A stretch of DNA of 9,735 nt, taken from positions 1 to 9,735 of the forward strand of contig JAKBNO010000044.1 of the NCBI GenBank assembly GCA_021831005.1. Direction: 5' to 3'. This DNA comes from Thermoplasmata archaeon. GTDB taxonomy: Archaea > Thermoplasmatota > Thermoplasmata > Thermoplasmatales > GCA-001856825. The first letter of the stretch is position 1. The number at the start of each line of letters is the position of its first letter. The notes beneath the pieces were generated by a model. The model made no database searches, was not told the origin of the DNA, and saw only the letters and a program-made list of their open reading frames with translations. Both the position numbers and the translations under genes were made by a program. Shown piece after piece: positions 1 through 5,060 of the stretch.

Positions 1-579
1 TGTGGAACCTATGTTGTCGTCGTACCTGTTCTGTAGTGAGATAACTCCGTCTGAAACGAATTCAGCTAGCCCGTCTCTGCTGGAGTAGGGAATCGAAACG
101 TTTGATTCCGCCAAGAGGAAAGATGTGACATTCAGATCTCTCAGCGCATTGGAGAGATTGATTATCACGTTCCGTTTCAGTACATCATTTTCTGCCACCA
201 TCAGTATCAATGATATGCTGTCTATCACAATTCTCTTAGGCTTCAGCGACTCAATACTGGCCTTGAAATTCCCCTCAGACTTCAACATCTCAACGAATTC
301 GACGGTGCCGGGATTCAGAAGGAACAGGTTCCTGTCTAGGTAGGGGGTGAAATCCTTGTTGTATGATTTGGAGGCTAGAATTATGCTCTCCTTCCTCTCT
401 TCAAGGGTGAAATAAACGACGTTCTCGCCATTCAACGCCCCTCTGTGTGCAAAGTGTATGCCCATGGTTGTCTTACCAGCGCCATAGCTACCAAGCACGA
501 GCGTAGAGCTTCCAGAAGGGATCCCTCCTCCTAGCATCGTGTTTAGTCCGTCCACTCCGGTGTCTACATTCTCCATCAT
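1..579 (-). CDS. KaiC-like RecA-superfamily ATPase, canonical active-site motifs, C-terminus outside window
   Basis: The reading frame is open from the ATG at 579 to the window edge (193 codons seen), so the gene is partial at its 3' end. The protein has a KaiC/RadA-type RecA core: an N-terminal 'GxDGLNxxLGGGIPxGS' lead-in, a canonical Walker A (GSYGAGKTT, Lys36), the acidic pair Glu60-Glu61 after the 'VVYFTLEE' strand where KaiC proteins carry catalytic glutamates, and Walker B RIVIDS ending at Asp120. A late motif 'EFVSDGVISL' (about 173-182) is typical of KaiC-like domains. The start overlaps the upstream gene's stop as ATGA, with GGTGA just upstream; a second ATG follows at 576. Family knowledge: such single-domain archaeal proteins bind ATP, often form rings, and serve as signalling or motility regulators. 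The specific role is unknown. It is probably the catalytic partner of the degenerate paralogue encoded next to it. Confidence 0.88.
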   Translation of the reverse strand, partial: MMENVDTGVDGLNTMLGGGIPSGSSTLVLGSYGAGKTTMGIHFAHRGALNGENVVYFTLEERKESIILASKSYNKDFTPYLDRNLFLLNPGTVEFVEMLKSEGNFKASIESLKPKRIVIDSISLILMVAENDVLKRNVIINLSNALRDLNVTSFLLAESNVSIPYSSRDGLAEFVSDGVISLQNRYDDNIGST

Positions 580-1376
580 TTCACCTTCGTAGTGTTGAGT
601 ACTATCATTCCGGTCTTGAAATCAAATTCGGTGTCAAATCGCTCTATCTTCTCCCTCTCAATCAGAGGCAGTACTCCCGTAAATCTGGGGATTGACATGT
701 ACCTCTTCCTCTTGCTCGATCTTTCCAAGCTGTTCCATTCAAAGAGGAGCGTCCCGTCAAATATCTCCATCAAAACATACTCGGCCCTTTTATCGATTAT
801 GTTTGCAGTCATCAAAACGTATACTATTGAATTCCAAGTCTTGCTGGCCCGGGAAATCCCTCTGGAAATATCAAACATGGTTTTCTCATCGAGATACCTG
901 CTCGTGATAAGGTCTGTGAAAGAGTCTATGATTATCAGTTTGTTCTTCCCCGCCTTCTCCATTTCCTTTATAAAAGAAGAGACCAGATTTTCCTTGTCCC
1001 GTATCGTGTTTCCTCCGATCCAGGAAGAAGGTATCTGAGTCTGTGAGTAGTAAAGCCGTGAGAGGTCGAGTATTGATATTCTCTTCCTCAAACTGGCCGC
1101 AAGAGATTCGTCCAAGGACAGGGTGAGAATTCTAATGATTTCATTGGCCGGCTTTGAAAATGATACGTACAGAATACCTTCCGGAAATTCCACTTCGTAG
1201 TTCTCCAGGCCCCTTGGAATCTTGCCGTCTAGCGCCCTGGCGAGGTTGACGGCTGAGGTAAGTGAAAACTCAAAATTTCCTGCCCCCGGTTCACCCAGTA
1301 ATAGTACCGAGCTCCCCCCAGGTATTCCGCCCTTCATAATGGTGTCGAGAGATTGAACGAACGTTGGAACCTTCAT
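576..1376 (-). CDS. Degenerate KaiC-like RecA-fold protein (predicted pseudo-ATPase)
   Basis: This 266-residue protein has the layout of a single KaiC-like domain: an 'IMKGGIPGGSSVLLLG' lead-in, a P-loop-like GEPGAGNFEF at 28-37, a Walker B-like strand KLIIIDS with Asp151, and a C-terminal 'EYVLMEIFDGTLLFEW' segment. Residue 34, where the Walker A lysine belongs, is Asn, followed by Phe instead of Thr/Ser. The KaiC acidic pair is replaced by Ser74-Lys75 in 'LYVSFSKP'. It is therefore predicted not to hydrolyse ATP in the usual way, though it may still bind nucleotide. Some archaeal RecA-superfamily signalling ('HTR-like') proteins also have altered P-loops, so this is probably a real subfamily rather than decay; the frame is intact. 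I chose the ATG at 1376 because it overlaps the epimerase stop as ATGA and begins the conserved domain; the longer start at 1442 would run 70 bases into the epimerase gene. Its stop overlaps the next ATPase gene in the same way. Confidence 0.85.
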   Translation of the reverse strand: MKVPTFVQSLDTIMKGGIPGGSSVLLLGEPGAGNFEFSLTSAVNLARALDGKIPRGLENYEVEFPEGILYVSFSKPANEIIRILTLSLDESLAASLRKRISILDLSRLYYSQTQIPSSWIGGNTIRDKENLVSSFIKEMEKAGKNKLIIIDSFTDLITSRYLDEKTMFDISRGISRASKTWNSIVYVLMTANIIDKRAEYVLMEIFDGTLLFEWNSLERSSKRKRYMSIPRFTGVLPLIEREKIERFDTEFDFKTGMIVLNTTKVK

Positions 1377-2311
1377 CTGGCTGCCCCTGCATCGTCGATT
1401 GCTCTCTTGACTGCGTCGTTGCTCTCTGTCTTGTACTTCCATCCGTTCCTTTGAGCTTTAGTAATATCAAGTCCTGCGAACTTCACATCCCCGATCCATC
1501 CTGCTCCTCCGGGTCCACCGACGTAACTGATCTCAGCTCCAGGGGCAAATCTGGCTATCGTCATTTCCGCAATCTGCGCAACCGTCGTCCTACCCCTTGT
1601 GCCCAAATTGAACAGTCCGTCCTCTTTCCCGTGAAGGCTGATCATTCCACTGACGCAATCGTCGACATAAATGTAGGATTTCATTTGGGTACCGTCCCCC
1701 AGCACTTCCAGTCTGGACTTGTTCTTAGATAACTTCTCGATGAAATCTGCAATCGCACCATGTGTTCCCTTCTTCCCCACAACGTTCGCAAACCTGAAGA
1801 CCGATGACCGGAATCCGTAGTTGCTAGAGAAACTGAAAATGAAAGCTTCAGCTGCAAGTTTTGATGCACCGTAATGAGAGATGGGTCTCAACGGACCATA
1901 CAGTTCTGGTGTGGGAATGACATCTGCGTTGCCATACACTGCGCTGGTGGATGAGAAGACCAGTTCTTTGACGTCCATTACCCTCATAGATTCCAAGACA
2001 GTATGGGTGACCTGCGCGTTTTCCCTGAAGTCTACAATGGAATCGTCGAAGCCTCTTCTGACGTCTGCGTTTGCACTCAGGTGAAACACTATATCGACTC
2101 CTTCCATTTCTCTCCTGAGGGCCTCGCTGTCCTTCACGTCGATCTTCTTGAATTTGAAGTTCTTTGATGATGTGAATTCACGAATATTTTCTTCCTTCCC
2201 TGATGTGAGGTTGTCCAGACCCACCACATAATTGTCCTTCACGAGAGATTCGACGAGGTTAGAACCGATGAAACCAGCTGCCCCAGTGACTAAAATTTTC
2301 TTTCCGTGCAC
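1373..2311 (-). CDS. NAD-dependent sugar-nucleotide epimerase/dehydratase (extended SDR, GalE-like)
   Basis: At 312 residues this is normal length for UDP-glucose 4-epimerase-like extended SDR proteins. It shows the N-terminal NAD-binding TGAAGFIGS (Gly10, Gly13, Gly16), Asp33 at the end of the second strand where the adenosine ribose binds, the 'HLSANADVRRG' strand, and the catalytic set: Ser121-Thr122-Ser123 and Tyr147-xxx-Lys151 (YGASK). 'FRFANVVG' and 'YIYVDDCV' match later family motifs. Family knowledge: these soluble enzymes epimerise or otherwise modify nucleotide-linked hexoses for glycans; the exact sugar cannot be told. The start is GTG at 2311, about 25 bases below a TATA box, so the mRNA is probably leaderless. 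It is the first gene of an operon with two KaiC-like proteins, joined to the next by a 4-base overlap. The pairing of glycan-precursor synthesis with KaiC-like regulators is unexplained. Confidence 0.9.
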   Translation of the reverse strand: MHGKKILVTGAAGFIGSNLVESLVKDNYVVGLDNLTSGKEENIREFTSSKNFKFKKIDVKDSEALRREMEGVDIVFHLSANADVRRGFDDSIVDFRENAQVTHTVLESMRVMDVKELVFSSTSAVYGNADVIPTPELYGPLRPISHYGASKLAAEAFIFSFSSNYGFRSSVFRFANVVGKKGTHGAIADFIEKLSKNKSRLEVLGDGTQMKSYIYVDDCVSGMISLHGKEDGLFNLGTRGRTTVAQIAEMTIARFAPGAEISYVGGPGGAGWIGDVKFAGLDITKAQRNGWKYKTESNDAVKRAIDDAGAAR

Positions 2312-2329
2312 TATTTGGGATTAGTTGCG

Positions 2330-2341
2330 AAATTTAATAAT
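2330..2341 (-). promoter_or_regulatory. TATA box (box A) of the epimerase-KaiC operon
   Basis: On the minus strand this reads ATTATTAAATTT. Its centre is about 25 bases upstream of the GTG start at 2311, which places the transcription start at or next to the start codon, as expected for an archaeal leaderless mRNA. No Shine-Dalgarno sequence precedes the GTG. It would serve the whole three-gene operon. Confidence 0.6.
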
Positions 2342-2357
2342 TTGCTATAGGGCAAAT
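2340..2357. promoter_or_regulatory. Perfect 6-bp inverted repeat abutting the epimerase TATA box
   Basis: The arms ATTTGC (2340-2345) and GCAAAT (2352-2357) flank a 6-base spacer and overlap the upstream edge of the TATA box, where archaeal TFB or regulators bind. A regulator operator is possible. In so AT-rich a context a 6-bp dyad can also arise by chance. Confidence 0.3.
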
Positions 2358-2370
2358 TCTTCTGAGTTGC

Positions 2371-2389
2371 GTCTTAGCCTACCTTAGAC
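2371..2389. other. Imperfect dyad between acs stop and epimerase promoter
   Basis: GTCTTAGCCTACCTTAGAC forms GTCT/AGAC plus AG/CT pairs around one mismatch. It lies 38 bases downstream of the acs stop and about 60 bases above the epimerase start. It could be a weak hairpin at the acs mRNA end or a protein-binding site. No oligo-T tract follows it on the minus strand, so it is not a standard archaeal terminator. Confidence 0.25.
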
Positions 2390-2426
2390 GAAAGTGGCTT
2401 TTCCTCACATCCGCATTTTCTTTTGG

Positions 2427-4373
2427 TCACTGGTCATTTGCCATTTTCAGTTCCTTCCTAAATTTCTCTATAGCTTCTTTTATCTCCTCGACCGATGCTC
2501 CAGATTCCAGCGTGGTGATATCTCCAGGTATCTGATCCTGGTATACCGCCTTGATTATCCTTCTCATTATCTTTCCACTCCTTGTCTTTGGAAGTGAACC
2601 AACTATGTGTATTTCGTCTGGAATAAGGATGGGACCGAAATTGTGTCTCACCCCATTCTTGATCGTATCTACCGGTGATTCTGAAGTAGTTCCACTCTTA
2701 AGCACCACGAACGAGACTATACTTTCACCCTTCACCTGATGCGGCTTGCCGAACACTCCGGCCTCAGCAACAATTCCAGTCGAGAGCAAAGCATCTTCGA
2801 CCTCAATAGTCCCTATTCTGTGTCCGGACACCTTGAGCACCTCGTCTGCCCTTCCGAGCAACCAGTAATAACCATCCTTGTCCTTGATGGCGTAGTCGCC
2901 TGTGAAGTACATATTCTTGAATTTACCAAAGTACATCGATCTGTACTTTTCGTCATCGTTGTTCAGCCCGATCATCAGTCCGGGCCAAGGTTTTCTGATT
3001 ACTAAGAACCCCTTCTCCCCTGCTGGCAATTCCTTCCCGTCTTGATCCATTATGACGGGGTCTATTCCTGGCAGTGGAAGCGTGGCCGATCCAGGTTTCA
3101 GTGGTGCAACGCCTATCCCAATTGCCGGACTTATCACAAACCCGCCCGTTTCAGTCTGCCAGTAAGTGTCTATGATTGGACACTGGGAGCTACCGATCTT
3201 TTCATAATACCATTCCCAGGCTACTGGGTTTATTGGTTCCCCTACTGTACCGAGGACGCGCAACGAAGAAAGATTATGGCTCTTTGGGTACTCGTCTCCA
3301 TACTTCATCAGTGCGCGAATTGCCGTTGGAGACGTATACAATATGTCCGCCTCATAGTACGCTATCAATTTCCAGATTTGATCCGGGGTCGGATAGTCAA
3401 AACTGCCTTCGTAGAGAATTGAAGTCAATCCGAGTATCAGTGGTGCGAATACGATATAGCTATGTCCTGTAATCCAGCCGATATCGGCAGCACACCACCA
3501 TCTGTCGTTTTCCTGCGGGTCAAATGCCCACTTTAGCGTGTTTGCGATCCATACTGCATACCCTCCGTTTCCGTGCACAACTCCCTTCGGCTTCCCGGTA
3601 GTTCCGGAAGTATACAGAATGAACAATGGATCGTTGGAATCCATCCTCTCTGGTTCGACCAATTCCTTGTCCTGAACGACATCATGGTACCAGTAGTCCC
3701 TTCCTTCGACCACGTTGATTTCAGAGCCAGTGTGTTTTACAACTATGACCGTTTCAACAGTTTTTGTGAGCTCGAGTGCACGGTCGACGGATTCCTTGAG
3801 CGGAACGATCTTACCCCTTCTGTACCCTCCGTCCGCAGTTATTACCAATCTTGCACCGCAATCGTTTATTCGTTCCGCAATTGCCTCGGCCCCGAATCCT
3901 GAAAAGATCAGGGTAAAAACGGCTCCTATTCTTGCAGCTGCGAGCATTGCCACGGGTTCTTCGATTATCATTGGCATGTAAATTGCAATCCTGTCTCCCT
4001 TCCGTATTCCCATCTCACGAAGTGCCCTCGCAAGTGCATTAACACGCTTGTACAACCCCCTGTAGGTGACAATTTTTTCATTTCCTTTCTCATCGACCCA
4101 TATGTAAGCGGCCTTGTTTCTCCTGTTCCCATTGGCGTGTCTGTCGACAGCATTGTAGCATACGTTCAACTTGCCGTTTACAAACCACTTGTAGTAAGGC
4201 TCATTGCTCTTGTCGAGAACGGAGTCCCACTTGGAGTACCAGTCAAGTATCCACGCAGCACCCTCGTAAAATTTCTCAGGCGTTTCAATTGATTCTTTGT
4301 AAGCTTTCGAATATTTTCCCAGTCCGGGATTCATGAAAGAATCGAACGGAAGAGGATTCGGACCCTCTGTCAT
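2427..4373 (-). CDS. acs: AMP-forming acetyl-CoA synthetase (acetate-CoA ligase)
   Basis: The 648 residues match the usual length of Acs (about 650). The enzyme activates acetate with ATP to acetyl-AMP and transfers it to CoA in the cytosol. Motifs are in family order: the phosphate-binding loop YTSGTTGKPKG at 254-264, 'GTVGEPINPVAW' around 375-385, DTYWQTETGG at 402-411, the hinge and C-domain motif 'GRADEVLKVSGHRIG' at 507-521, and the C-terminal PKTRSGK with Lys601, the adenylation lysine that is acetylated in studied homologues. Trp405 in the WQTETGG motif is the residue that shortens the acyl pocket in true acetyl-CoA synthetases; propionate may still be used. The ATG at 4373 fits an N-terminus typical of the family and sits about 24 bases below a strong TATA box, implying a leaderless mRNA. 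The gene lies 28 bases after the Nudix gene on the same strand. Confidence 0.95.
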   Translation of the reverse strand: MTEGPNPLPFDSFMNPGLGKYSKAYKESIETPEKFYEGAAWILDWYSKWDSVLDKSNEPYYKWFVNGKLNVCYNAVDRHANGNRRNKAAYIWVDEKGNEKIVTYRGLYKRVNALARALREMGIRKGDRIAIYMPMIIEEPVAMLAAARIGAVFTLIFSGFGAEAIAERINDCGARLVITADGGYRRGKIVPLKESVDRALELTKTVETVIVVKHTGSEINVVEGRDYWYHDVVQDKELVEPERMDSNDPLFILYTSGTTGKPKGVVHGNGGYAVWIANTLKWAFDPQENDRWWCAADIGWITGHSYIVFAPLILGLTSILYEGSFDYPTPDQIWKLIAYYEADILYTSPTAIRALMKYGDEYPKSHNLSSLRVLGTVGEPINPVAWEWYYEKIGSSQCPIIDTYWQTETGGFVISPAIGIGVAPLKPGSATLPLPGIDPVIMDQDGKELPAGEKGFLVIRKPWPGLMIGLNNDDEKYRSMYFGKFKNMYFTGDYAIKDKDGYYWLLGRADEVLKVSGHRIGTIEVEDALLSTGIVAEAGVFGKPHQVKGESIVSFVVLKSGTTSESPVDTIKNGVRHNFGPILIPDEIHIVGSLPKTRSGKIMRRIIKAVYQDQIPGDITTLESGASVEEIKEAIEKFRKELKMANDQ

Positions 4374-4392
4374 ATACTATTCCAACAGAGCG

Positions 4393-4401
4393 AATATAAA
4401 A
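4393..4401 (-). promoter_or_regulatory. TATA box of acs
   Basis: The minus-strand sequence TTTTATATT is a near-consensus archaeal box A centred about 24 bases from the acs ATG at 4373, predicting a leaderless transcript. It lies immediately after the Nudix stop codon (4402-4404), so acs can be transcribed independently of the gene before it. Confidence 0.7.
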
Positions 4402-4926
4402 TTATTTCGTATTCAATTTACAAAACAACATGAACCTCTCGATGATCCTTGCTGTCAGTCCCCATATAAGTCCTTCCCTGATCCTGTAAGCGGGTATTGT
4501 TGTTTCGTTAGTTTGAGCCAGATCGGAGAGAGCAACCCAAAGTATGTACTCTGACTCCCTCGATGGTATCAGTGGCGTAGGATGTTCCATTTCGAATACG
4601 TATGCATAGACTTCCATGTTGGGTTTGTTTCCAGGGGAGAATGGGCCAAAATGTCCCAAGTAATTGGAATTTTTATCAAGGTTCAATCCTGTTTCTTCCA
4701 AGGTCTCTCTCACCGCGGTCTCCCTCAGTACCCTATCAACTTTCGAGTAATGGCCTCCCGGAAGTGAAAACTGTCCAGACCACGGATCATCCTTGGTAGA
4801 ACTCCTTTTTTCGATCACGATCCTATCGTTGCTAATTACTATCGCAACGGCTGAATATTCCATTCCTTTTTTCATCTGAACGATTTCATTTTCATCCCGC
4901 CATCCGACCGTGTCTGGAATGTGCAT
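4402..4926 (-). CDS. Nudix hydrolase, CoA-pyrophosphatase/NUDT8-like
   Basis: The 174-residue protein carries a Nudix box around 57-81: 'LPGG' followed by RETLEETGL, in which Glu77 and Glu78 would bind the metal. The segment from 'EKRSS' through 'DPWSGQFSLPGG' (about 39-58) resembles the signature before the Nudix box in CoA-pyrophosphatase-type members, with the 'DPWSG' seen in archaeal and NUDT8-like proteins. Compared with the classic GX5EX7REUXEEXGU, the first glutamate is Asp64 and the spacing is one residue longer, as in the CoA-type. Likely substrates are CoA or acyl-CoA, or a nucleoside diphosphate derivative; substrate cannot be settled from sequence. It precedes acs on the same strand, which suits CoA metabolism but does not prove a link. 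The start at 4926 is the first ATG; ATGs at residues 18 and 22 are alternatives just before the domain. Confidence 0.85.
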   Translation of the reverse strand: MHIPDTVGWRDENEIVQMKKGMEYSAVAIVISNDRIVIEKRSSTKDDPWSGQFSLPGGHYSKVDRVLRETAVRETLEETGLNLDKNSNYLGHFGPFSPGNKPNMEVYAYVFEMEHPTPLIPSRESEYILWVALSDLAQTNETTIPAYRIREGLIWGLTARIIERFMLFCKLNTK

Positions 4927-4945
4927 TGGTTGATTAAAGAGATGA

Positions 4946-4955
4946 TACTACAAAA
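4946..4955 (-). promoter_or_regulatory. Weak candidate TATA element of the Nudix gene
   Basis: The minus-strand TTTTGTAGTA is centred about 25 bases upstream of the ATG at 4926, the same spacing as the better boxes of acs and the epimerase. It departs from consensus, so the call rests mainly on spacing. Confidence 0.3.
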
Positions 4956-5022
4956 TGATAACGATTGCAGTCATTGGACGGAGTTATTCCCATTTAAAAT
5001 CGGACCGAAAAACAGCGTTATG

Positions 5023-5047
5023 AAAAGATGAAAAAAAAAGGAAAAAA
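5023..5047 (-). terminator. Oligo-T terminator of the substrate-binding protein gene
   Basis: Within 40 bases after the TAA at 5061 the minus strand carries runs of six, nine and four T separated by short interruptions. T-rich tracts without a stem are the standard intrinsic terminators of archaeal RNA polymerase. The rest of 4927-5060 shows no gene. Confidence 0.7.
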
Positions 5048-5060
5048 TAAGATCAAACGA

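Noticed and set aside
592..1038. Long plus-strand frames antisense to the KaiC-like, acs and SBP genes
   Set aside because: They lie opposite genes with clear domain motifs, have no ribosome sites or promoters, and their translations lack recognisable domains.
1377..1442. N-terminal extension of the degenerate KaiC-like protein to an ATG at 1442
   Set aside because: It would overlap the epimerase coding end by 70 bases and adds an Arg/Gln-rich stretch unlike the family; the ATG at 1376 gives a tidy ATGA overlap.
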